A stretch of 64,000 bases of DNA from Aphodoplasma sp045626925. GTDB lineage: Bacteria > Bacillota > Clostridia > UBA1381 > UMGS1253. Where the stretch lies: NCBI GenBank assembly GCA_045626925.1, contig JAZUQZ010000026.1, positions 1-64,000 on the forward strand, written 5' to 3'. Below the pieces are notes generated by a model, which was given only the letters and a program-made list of their open reading frames with translations, ran no database searches and was not told the origin of the DNA. Positions within the stretch are counted from its first letter, which is position 1. Each line of letters opens with the position of its first letter. The translations under genes and the position numbers were made by a program. Of this stretch, positions 7,120 through 17,700 are shown one piece after another.

Positions 7120-9465
7120 ATGTTACAAAAAATACGAGTACATGAAGTAGCAAAAGACTTAAAACTTAAAAGTACAGAGTTGCTGGAAATGTTTGAGCAG
7201 CATGGTATAACTCTAAAAAATCATATGGCAACGCTTGACGAAAAGCAGCTTAGTCTTATTTTCGAGGTGTATACACAAAAATATCAACTTCCTGAAGAGA
7301 ATGTTGACATGTCTATTTTTGGCGATTTAATTAAGGAAGAGGAGCCTGTAGCAGCAGTAGAAGAAAAAGCGGAAGAAACAGAAAAAGCAGAAAAAACTCA
7401 AAAAACATCTACTGCTAAAACAAAGCCGGACGCAAAAAGCGAGAAGAAGACGGAAGATGGTGAGCAAAACGCGCCGAAAACCGAGTCAAATGTGCGCAAA
7501 ATGCGTCATGTTGATACGCGCCAAACGGTTGTAGACCTTGAAAAACTTGATACAGAGCGTATAGAGGCAGAACTTGTGCCTGAAAATATTAGAGAACACC
7601 AAGGTCCAAAAAAGCAAAAAATTAAAAAGCAACCACAACGCCAACAAGACCGCCAGACTTCGTTTAAAAAGCAGATGGAGACGGTAAAACGCGAAAAGCC
7701 AAAGCCACAACCTATTGTTGTAAGCATACCGGACGAAATTTCGGTTGGTGAACTTGCAAACCGTATGAAAAAAACAGCATCGGAGATAATAAAACAGCTT
7801 ATGCTTTTGGGTGTAATGGCGTCTGTAAGTCAGTTTATTGACTTTGATACTGCTGCGCTTGTTGCGGACGAACTTGGGGCAAAGGTTGAGCATGAAATTG
7901 TTCTTTCTGATGAGGATATATTGTTAAAAGAGTTTGAAGAGGAAGATAAGGCAGAAGACCTTGAGCCACGCTCACCGGTAGTAGTTGTAATGGGCCATGT
8001 TGACCATGGCAAGACATCGCTTCTTGATGCTATTCGCGAAACTCATGTTGCCAGTGGCGAGGCAGGTGGTATTACGCAGCATATTGGTGCGTATCGTGTT
8101 CGTATAAATGATAGAGATATTACATTCCTTGATACACCGGGACACGAAGCATTTACAGCTATGCGTGCGCGCGGTGCCCAGGTAACTGATATAGCGATTT
8201 TGGTTGTTGCGGCTGATGATGGTATTATGCCACAGACAATTGAGGCAATTAACCATGCCAAAGCTGCTGAAGTAAGCATTATTGTTGCTATTAACAAAAT
8301 TGATAAAGAGGGCGCAAATCCTGACAGAGTAAAGCAGGAAATGACTGAATATGGCATTGTGCCTGAAGAATGGGGCGGCGATACGATATTTGTTGAGGTT
8401 TCTGCAAAACAGAGAACGAATATCGATGGCCTTTTGGAGATGGTCCTTTTAACAGCAGATGTTCAGGAACTTACCGCAAATCCAAATCGTCATGCAAAGG
8501 GTACTGTAATCGAAGCGCGTCTTGACCGTACACGCGGACCGATTGCGACGGTGCTTGTGCAAAATGGTACACTAAAAACAGGCGATATAATTGTTGCGGG
8601 CACTGCTACAGGCAAGGTGCGTGCAATGGTTGATGACAGAGGCAATACAGTAAAAACTGCAGGCCCGTCTGTTCCTGTTGAGATATTGGGACTTTCAGAA
8701 GCACCTGATGGCGGCGATATATTTTATGCAGTTGAAGACGAAAAGAGAGCAAGAGCCGTTGTTGAAGCGCGTAAATTCAATCAAAAAGAAGAACATTTTA
8801 ATGCAAGAAAGATTATATCGCTTGATAATTTGTTTGACCAAATCCACGAAGGCGAGGTCAAGGAGCTTAAGATTATTGTAAAAGCAGATGTGCAGGGTTC
8901 TGTTGAAGCGGTTCGTCAATCACTTGAAAAATTATCAAATGAAGAAGTAAGGGTAAAAACGATCCACGGCGGTGTAGGTGCAGTAAATGAAACTGATGTA
9001 ATGCTTGCATCTGCATCAAATGCAATTATTGTTGGCTTTAATGTCAGACCTGATACAGTTGCACGCGGTGCATATGAGCGTGGAGATGTTGATATAAGAC
9101 TTTATCGCGTAATCTATGATGCAATAGAAGAAATTGAAGCTGCGATGAAGGGTATGCTTGAGCCGAAGTATAAAGAGGCTATATTAGGTCATGCAGAGGT
9201 TCGTCAGACATTTAAGGTGTCGGGCGTAGGCACAATTGCGGGTGGATATGTTATCGATGGTAAAATTGCCCGCAATGCACAGGTGCGTGTTGTTCGCGAT
9301 GGTATAGTATTCCATGAGGGTGTTCTTAATAGTCTAAAACGCTTCAAGGATGATGCAAAAGAGGTTATGAGTGGATACGAATGTGGTATCGGCATTGAAA
9401 AGTTTAACGACATTAAAGATGGCGATATAATTGAGTGCTTTATAATGGAGGAAATTAAGCAATAA
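7120..9465 (+). CDS. infB: Translation initiation factor IF-2
   Basis: A 781-residue GTPase that brings initiator tRNA to the 30S subunit and promotes subunit joining. The N-terminal IF2N domain (residues 1-55) is followed by a charged Lys/Glu-rich linker (about 65-200), a second IF2N-like domain (about 205-260) and the GTPase domain with G1 GHVDHGKTS (about 291), G3 DTPGHEAF and G4 NKID. Domain II, domain III and the C-terminal initiator tRNA-binding domain follow. Length is normal for a Clostridia-type IF-2. The ATG follows ACGGAGG. It is co-transcribed with rbfA 26 bp downstream. Confidence 0.98.
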   Translation: MLQKIRVHEVAKDLKLKSTELLEMFEQHGITLKNHMATLDEKQLSLIFEVYTQKYQLPEENVDMSIFGDLIKEEEPVAAVEEKAEETEKAEKTQKTSTAKTKPDAKSEKKTEDGEQNAPKTESNVRKMRHVDTRQTVVDLEKLDTERIEAELVPENIREHQGPKKQKIKKQPQRQQDRQTSFKKQMETVKREKPKPQPIVVSIPDEISVGELANRMKKTASEIIKQLMLLGVMASVSQFIDFDTAALVADELGAKVEHEIVLSDEDILLKEFEEEDKAEDLEPRSPVVVVMGHVDHGKTSLLDAIRETHVASGEAGGITQHIGAYRVRINDRDITFLDTPGHEAFTAMRARGAQVTDIAILVVAADDGIMPQTIEAINHAKAAEVSIIVAINKIDKEGANPDRVKQEMTEYGIVPEEWGGDTIFVEVSAKQRTNIDGLLEMVLLTADVQELTANPNRHAKGTVIEARLDRTRGPIATVLVQNGTLKTGDIIVAGTATGKVRAMVDDRGNTVKTAGPSVPVEILGLSEAPDGGDIFYAVEDEKRARAVVEARKFNQKEEHFNARKIISLDNLFDQIHEGEVKELKIIVKADVQGSVEAVRQSLEKLSNEEVRVKTIHGGVGAVNETDVMLASASNAIIVGFNVRPDTVARGAYERGDVDIRLYRVIYDAIEEIEAAMKGMLEPKYKEAILGHAEVRQTFKVSGVGTIAGGYVIDGKIARNAQVRVVRDGIVFHEGVLNSLKRFKDDAKEVMSGYECGIGIEKFNDIKDGDIIECFIMEEIKQ

Positions 9466-9491
9466 TCCTTCATAGCAGAATGGAGAGTAAT

Positions 9492-9842
9492 ATGGCACAA
9501 AACAGAATCAATAAAATAAATGAACAACTTATGCGTTGTATAAGCGAGATTATACGCGAATTGAAAGATTCGCGTATACCGCTTATGACGAGTGTGGTAT
9601 ATGTATCGGCTACGAGCGATTTGCGTTATGCCAAAGTGCGCGTAAGTGTAATGGGCGACGACAATGTAAAGAAAAAGGCGCTTGAAGGGCTTAATGCAGC
9701 AGCGGGATATGTGCGTCGAGAGGTTGGCAGGCGTATGGAGATACGCTATACACCCGAGCTTATTTTTGAGCTTGATTCATCGATTGAATACGGAGCTAAT
9801 ATAAATAAAATATTACACGAGGTTATAAAAGATGAACAATAG
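9492..9842 (+). CDS. rbfA: Ribosome-binding factor A
   Basis: A 116-residue KH-fold protein that binds the 30S subunit late in assembly and in cold adaptation. The family segments INEQLMRCISEIIRELKD, SDLRYAKVRVSVMGDD and RYTPELIFELDSSIEYG are present in order. The ATG at 9492 is preferred because GGAGAG ends 4 bp upstream; an in-frame ATG at 9480 overlaps that site. The 3' end overlaps nrnA by 11 bp, suggesting translational coupling. Confidence 0.95.
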   Translation: MAQNRINKINEQLMRCISEIIRELKDSRIPLMTSVVYVSATSDLRYAKVRVSVMGDDNVKKKALEGLNAAAGYVRREVGRRMEIRYTPELIFELDSSIEYGANINKILHEVIKDEQ

Positions 9843-10797
9843 CACAGATTTAATAGTCGATGCATTGAAAAAATACAATACATTTTCTATATTGCCGCAC
9901 ATGAATCCTGATGCTGATACAATCGGCTCGTGCTTTGCTATAAAGCATATTCTTGAAAAAATGGGCAAAAGTGCTGTGATATATTTATCTGATACGCTGC
10001 CAAAGCATTTATCGTTTATAAATGGCGAGTATCAGGTTTTTGACAAAGTGCAGAAGTGTGATGTGTGTATTTGTATAGATTGTGGCGATATCGGTCGCAT
10101 AGATGGACGCGAGGCAGTTTTTAATGCATCAGATATTAAGATAAACATTGACCATCATTACGCAAATACGCGTTATGCAGACATCAACCTTGTTGATGCA
10201 GCTGCTTGCTCGGCAGGAGAAATTTGTTATAATTTAATAAAAAAACTTGGCGTTGATTTTGATAAAACTGTAGCCGAGTATATATATTGTGCGATGTGTG
10301 CTGATACGGGTGGTTTTAAATATTCAAACACAACACCAAAGGCAATGCGTATTGCAGCAGATTTGCTTGAATATGAGATTGATTCAGCTCGCATAAACAA
10401 GCTTTTGTTTGATACAGAAAGCTATGATATAATGCGCCTTAAGGGTGAAATAACAAACAAAGTGGAGCTTTATTGTGACGGAGCGGTCGGCGTTGTATAT
10501 GTAAGATACGATATGCTTGATAAATACGGTATAGGCGAAAAGGAAATCGACAATATCGTTGATATCGCGCGCCGTATAGATGGTGTGGAGGTTGCAGTTT
10601 CTGTAAAAGAGTGCAGTGCATCTACAAAAATCAGCCTTAGGTCAAATGAGTATATAGATGTTTCAAAAATTGCCGAGACATTTGGCGGTGGTGGCCATGT
10701 GCGCGCGTCGGGCTTTATAATAAAAGACGATTTTGAAACTGCAAAACAAAAGGTAATCGATGAGGTTATAAAAACGGTAAAGGAATATAAAAAATGA
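9832..10797 (+). CDS. nrnA: DHH-family phosphoesterase (NrnA, nanoRNase/pAp phosphatase)
   Basis: A 321-residue DHH-DHHA1 enzyme that degrades short oligoribonucleotides and dephosphorylates 3'-phosphoadenosine 5'-phosphate. Metal-binding motifs are HMNPDADTIGS (about residue 23), CIDCGD and the name-giving NIDHHYAN. The C-terminal DHHA1 motif is GGGGHVRASG. It takes its usual place between rbfA and truB, overlapping rbfA by 11 bp and truB by 4 bp (ATGA), so all three are probably coupled in translation. Confidence 0.94.
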   Translation: MNNSTDLIVDALKKYNTFSILPHMNPDADTIGSCFAIKHILEKMGKSAVIYLSDTLPKHLSFINGEYQVFDKVQKCDVCICIDCGDIGRIDGREAVFNASDIKINIDHHYANTRYADINLVDAAACSAGEICYNLIKKLGVDFDKTVAEYIYCAMCADTGGFKYSNTTPKAMRIAADLLEYEIDSARINKLLFDTESYDIMRLKGEITNKVELYCDGAVGVVYVRYDMLDKYGIGEKEIDNIVDIARRIDGVEVAVSVKECSASTKISLRSNEYIDVSKIAETFGGGGHVRASGFIIKDDFETAKQKVIDEVIKTVKEYKK

Positions 10798-11672
10798 ATG
10801 GTGTAATTGTGCTAAACAAGCCAAAGGGCAAAACATCGCACGATATGGTGTATTTATGTCGAAAACTGTTTCATATAAAGCGTGTTGGACATACGGGGAC
10901 ACTTGACCCTAATGCAACGGGAGTTTTGCCTGTATGCATCGGCAATGCAACAAAAGCGGCGAGCTATATTACAGATTCAAAAAAACGATACAGGGCCCAA
11001 ATTATATTTGGTGCAAGAACTGATACACTTGATATTACGGGGACGGTTACACAGACGGGCGAGATATCTTTTACGAGCGAGCAGCTTTTGTCTGTTGTTC
11101 AAGGTTTTGTTGGACAGATAGAGCAAATACCGCCGATGTATTCAGCAATAAAAATTGATGGCAAGAAGCTTTATGAGCTTGCACGCGAAGGAAAAAGCGT
11201 TGCACGAGAGCCAAGACAAGTTACAATTTATTCAATCAATGTTGATGATTCTATGCTTGATAGTGGATATGCCATGCTTGACATTGAGTGTTCAAAAGGC
11301 ACATATATTCGCACGCTATGTGATGATATAGGCGAGCGCCTTGGATGTTTTGCGCATATGGGCGAGCTTGTTCGTACATACAGTGGTGGTTTTGATATAT
11401 CGCAAAGTCATACTGTTTTGGAACTTGAAGAGCTTTTGGACAAGGGTAAGCTTGAAAGCGCGCTCATAAGTACGGACGACATATTTTCAGGCTATGACAA
11501 GCTTTTACTTGATAAAAAAGAAACAAATAAAGTAAAAAATGGTGTACCGCTTATAAAAAGTGGCCTTATAGAAGATAAAAACTACCGCCTTTATGACGAA
11601 AATGGCGGCTTTTTGTGTATATCAAAACAAATAGAGGGTGTGCTTAAAATGCAGATATCGTTTTGGACATAA
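10794..11672 (+). CDS. truB: tRNA pseudouridine-55 synthase TruB
   Basis: A 292-residue enzyme that forms pseudouridine 55 in the T-arm of tRNAs. The N-terminal signature VLNKPKGKTSHDMV, the catalytic-aspartate motif GHTGTLDPNATGVLP, and SRGTYIRTL-like SKGTYIRTLCDDIG are clear. A small C-terminal domain follows at about 230-292. Its ATG overlaps the nrnA stop (ATGA). ribF follows after 28 bp, a common Firmicutes arrangement. Confidence 0.97.
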   Translation: MNGVIVLNKPKGKTSHDMVYLCRKLFHIKRVGHTGTLDPNATGVLPVCIGNATKAASYITDSKKRYRAQIIFGARTDTLDITGTVTQTGEISFTSEQLLSVVQGFVGQIEQIPPMYSAIKIDGKKLYELAREGKSVAREPRQVTIYSINVDDSMLDSGYAMLDIECSKGTYIRTLCDDIGERLGCFAHMGELVRTYSGGFDISQSHTVLELEELLDKGKLESALISTDDIFSGYDKLLLDKKETNKVKNGVPLIKSGLIEDKNYRLYDENGGFLCISKQIEGVLKMQISFWT

Positions 11673-11700
11673 AATATAAAATTGAAGCGGTGGTGAGCTT

Positions 11701-12639
11701 GTGAGAATATATGAAGATGGACAATTTGATAAAAACAATGGATGTGCGCTTGCACTTGGAAGCTTTGATGCACTTCATATTGCACACACAAAGCTTATAA
11801 AAAAGACGATAGAATGTGCACAAGGCTATGGCGTGCGCAGCGGTGTTCATATGTTTTTTGAGCGTATTGAAAATGTGATTTTTCCCAATACTACAAACAA
11901 AAGCATATACACAAATGAGCAACGCATAGAAATTATAGAGCATTTGGGCGCAGATTTTTTATATTTTGAAAATTTTGATGTTGACTTTATGAATATGAGT
12001 GCGTATGATTTTGCAAAAATGCTCAAAGAGAAATTTGCCGTAGTATGTGTAGTGGTTGGTTTTGACTATACTTTTGGGCGTGGCGGCGAAGGAAATGCAC
12101 AGCTTCTTAAAGAATATGGCAAGGCTTTTGGCTTTGATGTTGTAATAATGGATGCGTATAAAATTTGTGACGAAATTGTAAGTTCAACAAATGTGAGAGA
12201 GTTTATAAAAAACGGCAACATTGAAAAGGCAAACGAGTTGCTTGGAAGAAAGTATTGTCTTTGCGGAGAGATTATACATGACCGCGGTGTAGGGCACAAG
12301 CTTGGTGTGCCGACGGCAAATATTAACTTTGAAAACAGCGTTATATTGCCCAAAAATGGAGTATATGCAGGCTTTGTAGAGCTTTGCGGTCAAAAATACA
12401 CTTGTGTTGTAAACATAGGCATACGCCCGACATTTTCACTTGATAAAATGTCGGTCGAAGTGCATATAATTGATTTTGATGATGATTTATATGGCGAAAA
12501 AATGTGTGTATATCTTATAAAACGCCTTCGCCAAGAAAAGAATTTTGATACTGATGATGCTCTGGTTGAACAAATTTTAGAGGATATTGATATTGCAAAA
12601 GACTTGTTTTTGCATGACAAAACAGAAAAAATTAAATAA
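11701..12639 (+). CDS. ribF: Bifunctional riboflavin kinase / FAD synthetase
   Basis: A 312-residue two-domain enzyme that makes FMN and then FAD. The N-terminal nucleotidyltransferase domain (1-~180) has ALGSFDALHIAHTKLI, in which the family G-x-F-D-x-x-H pattern is kept, and VGFDYTFGRGGEG. The C-terminal kinase domain (about 185-305) has HDRGVGHKLGVPTANI and VVNIGIRPTF. Translation probably starts at the GTG at 11701 behind GCGGTGGTGA. No rpsO gene follows, unlike in many relatives. No FMN riboswitch is visible nearby. Confidence 0.95.
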   Translation: MRIYEDGQFDKNNGCALALGSFDALHIAHTKLIKKTIECAQGYGVRSGVHMFFERIENVIFPNTTNKSIYTNEQRIEIIEHLGADFLYFENFDVDFMNMSAYDFAKMLKEKFAVVCVVVGFDYTFGRGGEGNAQLLKEYGKAFGFDVVIMDAYKICDEIVSSTNVREFIKNGNIEKANELLGRKYCLCGEIIHDRGVGHKLGVPTANINFENSVILPKNGVYAGFVELCGQKYTCVVNIGIRPTFSLDKMSVEVHIIDFDDDLYGEKMCVYLIKRLRQEKNFDTDDALVEQILEDIDIAKDLFLHDKTEKIK

Positions 12640-12719
12640 CTATTGAAAAAACAACTGAAATATGAGAAAATTAAACTGTAAAAGAAATATATGACATCAA
12701 ATATTGAGGAGGTTTTAAT

Positions 12720-14099
12720 ATGGCAAGAGAGATTATTTCTGTTATACTTGCAGCGGGGGAAAGCATAAAAATGAAGACAAATATTCCGCGTGCTATTTTT
12801 CCTGTGCTCGGCAGGCCCATGGCGTCGTATGCATTAAAAGCAGCAAAAGATATAGGCTCTGTGAAAAACATTATGGTAATTGCACAGGGATACTCGGACA
12901 TAGAAGAAACCTTTAAAAACGATGCTGAGTTTGTATATCAAGACAAACCGATAGGAACAGCCGATGCCTTGGCAAAGGCGCGCGACCACTATGAAGGAAC
13001 AGATGCATATGTTTTTGTATTACCGGGCGATGCACCGCTTATTGATGCCCAGACGCTTCGCGATGCAATTGAATATCATGAGGAATTTGGAAATGAGGCT
13101 ACTGTAATTACTGCATATGTTCAAAATCCTGATGGATATGGCAGAATTATACGCAATAGCGCGGGCGATGTTGCGGCGATAGTTGAGGACAAAGATGCAA
13201 ATCAAAGCGAGCTTGATATAAATGAAATCAACTCAAGTATGTATATATTTAATGCCGAGGCGCTTTCGTATGCGCTTGATAGTTATACAGAGCTTTTGGG
13301 CAGTTATGATAAAAACAATCTTATACACTCGCTCGAGGTTTTAATTAAAACTGGTCGTCGAGTAGGTGCTTATGATGCGCCAAATCCGGAGTCAATTCTT
13401 GGTATAAATGACCGTGTTCAGCTTTTCGAGGTTGAGGCAATAATGCGTTCAAAAATCAATATGGAGCATATGAAAAATGGTGTTACAATAATGGCGCCTG
13501 CCGCTACTTATATTGAATCTGATGTTGAAATCGGTATAGATAGTATTATAGAACCAAATGTGCATTTGCGCGCAGGGACAGTGATTGGGAAAAATGTTTT
13601 AGTTGGCGCAAATTCCGTTATAACAAACTGTAAAATCCATGACGGAGCAGAAATTTTAAGCTCTGTTATGATTGATAGTGAGATTTGTGAAGATGCACAT
13701 ATCGGACCTTTTGCATATATCAGACCAAACAGTAAAATCGGCAAAAAAGTTAAAATTGGCGATTTTGTTGAAATCAAGAATGCAGTTCTTGGAGAAGGAA
13801 CAAAGGTGTCGCATCTCACTTATGTTGGCGATTCTGATGTTGGAAGCGGTGTAAACTTTGGTTGCGGTTGTGTAACGGTAAATTATGATGGCAAAAAGAA
13901 ATATCGCACTACAATAGGTGACAACGCATTTATCGGTTGTAATACAAACCTTATTTCGCCTGTGACCGTAAACGATAATGCGTATATAGCTGCCGGTTCT
14001 ACAATTACAGATGAAGTGCCACATAGCGCACTTGCAATTGCAAGAAGCAGACAGGTTATAAAAACAGATTGGAAAGACAAGAGAAAAGAAGACAAGTAA
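12720..14099 (+). CDS. glmU: GlmU-type bifunctional UDP-GlcNAc synthesis enzyme with altered N-terminal signature
   Basis: A 459-residue protein with an N-terminal uridylyltransferase domain (about 1-230) and a C-terminal left-handed beta-helix acetyltransferase domain (about 255-450). GlmU makes GlcNAc-1-phosphate and then UDP-GlcNAc for peptidoglycan. The acetyltransferase half looks intact (SHLTYVGDSDVG, VNYDGKKKYRTTIG). The N-terminal signature is unusual: where the family has G-x-G-T-R-M-K..P-K, this reads LAAGESIKMKTNIPRA, so the Gly-Thr-Arg and the later Lys are replaced by Ser-Ile-Lys and Arg. GTADA replaces the usual GTGHA. It may be a diverged but working enzyme or one with changed activity. 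AGGAGG precedes the ATG. Confidence 0.85.
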   Translation: MAREIISVILAAGESIKMKTNIPRAIFPVLGRPMASYALKAAKDIGSVKNIMVIAQGYSDIEETFKNDAEFVYQDKPIGTADALAKARDHYEGTDAYVFVLPGDAPLIDAQTLRDAIEYHEEFGNEATVITAYVQNPDGYGRIIRNSAGDVAAIVEDKDANQSELDINEINSSMYIFNAEALSYALDSYTELLGSYDKNNLIHSLEVLIKTGRRVGAYDAPNPESILGINDRVQLFEVEAIMRSKINMEHMKNGVTIMAPAATYIESDVEIGIDSIIEPNVHLRAGTVIGKNVLVGANSVITNCKIHDGAEILSSVMIDSEICEDAHIGPFAYIRPNSKIGKKVKIGDFVEIKNAVLGEGTKVSHLTYVGDSDVGSGVNFGCGCVTVNYDGKKKYRTTIGDNAFIGCNTNLISPVTVNDNAYIAAGSTITDEVPHSALAIARSRQVIKTDWKDKRKEDK

Positions 14100-14130
14100 T
14101 AATATTTAATAATTTTAAAGAATAGATAAA

Positions 14131-14169
14131 GCCAAAGGGTTCGGGGATGCTTTGCCGAACCTTTTTGGC
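14131..14169 (+). terminator. Hairpin between glmU and pth
   Basis: GCCAAAGGGTTCGG (14131-14144) pairs with CCGAACCTTTTTGGC (14155-14169) around a roughly 10-nt loop. The 3' arm holds five T. It lies 31 bp after the glmU stop and 20 bp before pth. It may end the glmU transcript partially or mask the pth ribosome binding region. Confidence 0.5.
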
Positions 14170-14189
14170 ATAGTAAAGGCGTGAAAAAT

Positions 14190-14786
14190 ATGTTTTTAAT
14201 TGCTGGGCTTGGCAATCCGGGCAAACAGTACGAAATGACAAGGCACAATATTGGATTTGAGGTAATAGATTATATTTCAAAAGAGTATAATATCAAAGTG
14301 AATAAGATTAAACATAAGGCGTTGATTGGAGAAGGCAATATCCAAGGCGAGCGTGTAATACTTGCAAAGCCACAGACATATATGAACCTAAGCGGCGAAA
14401 GCATACGCGAAATTTGTGATTATTACAAGCTTGGAGCAGAAAATGTTATTATAGTTTATGATGATATTGCTATACCATCGGGTTCTGTACGCATTCGTGC
14501 AAAAGGCTCTGCCGGCGGGCACAATGGTATGAAGTCGATTATATATCAGCTCCAATCGGATGAATTTATGAGGCTCCGCATTGGTGTTGGCGCACCAAAA
14601 CACGCTGATTATGATTTAAAGGATTATGTTCTTGGCAGATTTGGTAAAGATGAAGCAGAGGATATAATTTCGGCAGTGAAGCTTTGCCCGGACGCGCTTG
14701 TGATGATGATGCGCTCGGGAGCATCTATAGCAGCATCAAAGTTCAACAGGACAATTAAGGAGGATAATGATGAGGCAAGCGTGTGA
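14190..14786 (+). CDS. pth: Peptidyl-tRNA hydrolase
   Basis: A 198-residue hydrolase that releases peptides from tRNA after premature drop-off. Family features are LIAGLGNPGKQYEMTRHNIGF with the catalytic His in TRHNIGF, PQTYMNLSGES, VIIVYDDIAIPSG and GSAGGHNGMKS. The ATG at 14190 gives the classical N-terminus and lies 10 bp from AAAGG; an in-frame GTG at 14181 sits too close to that site. The 3' end overlaps mfd by about 17 bp, so pth and mfd are coupled, a widespread Firmicutes arrangement. Confidence 0.95.
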   Translation: MFLIAGLGNPGKQYEMTRHNIGFEVIDYISKEYNIKVNKIKHKALIGEGNIQGERVILAKPQTYMNLSGESIREICDYYKLGAENVIIVYDDIAIPSGSVRIRAKGSAGGHNGMKSIIYQLQSDEFMRLRIGVGAPKHADYDLKDYVLGRFGKDEAEDIISAVKLCPDALVMMMRSGASIAASKFNRTIKEDNDEASV

Positions 14787-17700
14787 TAAATTGCCTTTTG
14801 CGACGATACTTGACAAAAGCGGTGAATTTAGTGAGCTTGTTCGTTGCTTAAAGGAAAATATTACACCGATAAATATTATTGCAGGGGTGGGGGCACAGCG
14901 CGCGCACCTCGTTTTTGCTGCGCAAAAAAAGCTTGATACACCTGTGTTTATATTGACTTCGACAGAGCTTGAGGCACAAATTCTGGTAGATGATTTGGAG
15001 TTTTTTGCACCTGATAGAGTGGTGTACTTTCCCTCAAAAGAATACATCTATTACGATGTGGATAGTGTAAGCAAAGAAATGAGCATGAAGCGCTTGGCAG
15101 CACTGTCAAAGCTGAAAAATGGGGATGAAAATTATATTATAGTAGCAAGCGTCTCCTCTGCACTTGGCTTTTGTATGCCAAAAGATGACTTTGTAAACAA
15201 TATAATAAGCATTGAAATAGGCGATGTTTTTGATGTTGAAGAGCTTTGCGAAAAGCTTGTTGTAATGGGATACACAAGAGAGGATATGGTCGAGGGGTAT
15301 GGCACATTTTCTGTTCGCGGAGGCATTGTAGATATATTTGGTGCAGACATGGAAAATCCTGTTCGAATTGAATTTTTTGATAACGAAGTAGATTCGATAA
15401 GAACCTTCGACACAACTACCCAATTATCACTTGAAAAGCTTAATAATGCGACTATATATCCATGTAGCGAAATTATACTTAAAAAAGATGCACACGACAA
15501 GCTTTTAGCGACTATGCGTGCGTCACTTGCAAAGCTAAAACGCAAAAAAAATGATGTAACAGATGCTATCGAGCATCTTTCGTCCGATATTGAAAAGCTG
15601 TGCGAGAGATATTATTTTGCGTCGCTTGACAAATATATTTTTGATATATATGATGGCGTACCGACGATTTTTGACTGGCTTGATAGGGACACATTATTTT
15701 TTATCGATGAGCCACGCAAAACAGGCGAAAGTGGAAAAATTTTTGAACAAGATATGAGCGAAACAATAGCCTCGCTTATGGAAAAGGGCGTTCTTGTGCC
15801 TGAGAAAAAGCAGTTTTATGTGGAATATAATGAAATTATGAAAACACTTTCCCAAAAACGCCTTGTTGGACTTGCGGCGATGTCGTTTTCGTGCCGCGAT
15901 TACCGCGCAAAGCAAAATATTGACTTTGCTATTAAGAGCATAAATTCGTTTCATGGCAAGATTGATTTTTTGTGTGATGATTTAAAAATGTGGCACGACA
16001 AAAAAACAGCTGTTGTAATTTTGGCAGGTGGTAATAGTCGTGCTCAAAATCTTTGCAGCGAGCTTATAAATCGTGGGATTGAATGTGTATATTCACCGGA
16101 GCCCAGTTTGATTTCAGATGGAAAAATTATTATCACAAATGGCAGTTTGTCAAGCGGATTTGAGTATTCGCTTATGAATTTTGTATTGATAAGTGACCGT
16201 GAAATATTTTTAGAAAAGCGTCGAAAAGGGCGCAAATTAAAAGATAAAAGTGCGACAAAAATTCATTCGTTTACAGATATTTCGCCGGGCGATTATGTTG
16301 TGCACCAAACACATGGTATTGGTCGATACGAGGGTATACAAAAGCTCACTGTTGATAAAGTTACAAAGGATTATTTAAAAATATCATATCAAGGAACGGA
16401 TAGCTTGTATGTGCCGACAGACCAACTTGATTTGTTGTATAAATATATTGGTGGCACAGATAAAAAAGTGCATATTAACAGGCTTGGGGGGACGGATTGG
16501 AGTAAAACAAAGGAGCGCGTAAAGCAATCAACCGCAGAACTTGCAGAGCATCTTTTGCGTCTTTATGCCGAGCGAGAACAGATGAAAGGACACTCTTTTA
16601 GTGCGGACACTCCGTGGCAGAGAGAATTTGAGGACAATTTTGGATATATAGAAACAGCCGACCAGATGCGTTCGATTGAAGAGGTTAAGGCAGATATGGA
16701 GTCGGAACGCCCAATGGACAGATTGCTTTGCGGAGATGTCGGTTATGGCAAAACCGAAGTTGCAATGCGCGCGGCATTCAAGGCAGTCATGGACTCAAAA
16801 CAGGTGGCCTACCTTGTGCCGACGACCATTCTGGCAATGCAGCATTATAATAACTTTGCCTATCGCATGCGTGACTTTCCGGTGCGCGTTGAAATGTTAT
16901 CGCGCTTTCGCACGCCTGCTGAGCAAAGAGAAACTCTAAAACGCCTTAAAACAGGCGAAACTGATATTGTAATTGGTACGCACAGATTGTTGCAAAAGGA
17001 TATAGAATTTAAAGATTTAGGGCTTTTGATTGTTGACGAGGAACAACGCTTTGGCGTTACACATAAAGAAGCAATAAAGCAAATGCGAAAAAATGTTGAT
17101 GTATTGACTCTTACTGCAACGCCAATACCGCGCACACTTCATATGGCTATGGTAAATATACGCGACATGAGTGTTATTACCCAGCCACCGGAGAATCGTT
17201 ATCCTGTACAGACATATGTTATGGAGAAAAATGACGATATAATTGCCGATGCAATAAAAAAAGAACTTGGACGCGGTGGCCAGGTGTACTATCTTTATAA
17301 TCGTGTTTCGGGCATACATTCTGTTGCAAAAAAAATTCAAGAGCTTGTGCCACAGGCAAAGGTCGGCATAGGTCATGGCAAAATGCGCGAGGATGAGCTT
17401 GAGGATGTTATGATGAATATGCTCGACGGCGAAATCAATGTTTTGGTGTGTACAACAATTATTGAAACGGGGCTTGACATACCGAATGTCAATACAATTA
17501 TAGTGGAAAATGCGGACAAAATGGGGCTTTCACAGCTTTATCAGTTGCGTGGACGTGTTGGCCGTTCGAATCGACTGGCTTATGCTTATTTAACATATCA
17601 ACGCGACAAGACAATAAGCGATGTTGCACAAAAGAGACTAAGTGCTGTGCGCGAGTTTACAGAGTTTGGTTCGGGATTTAAAATTGCAATGCGTGACCTT

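Noticed and set aside
11673..11700. FMN riboswitch before ribF
   Set aside because: The 28-bp gap to truB is too short.
17564..17578. T-loop-like GTTCGAATC
   Set aside because: It encodes part of the QLRGRVGRSNR helicase motif of mfd; no tRNA structure is present.
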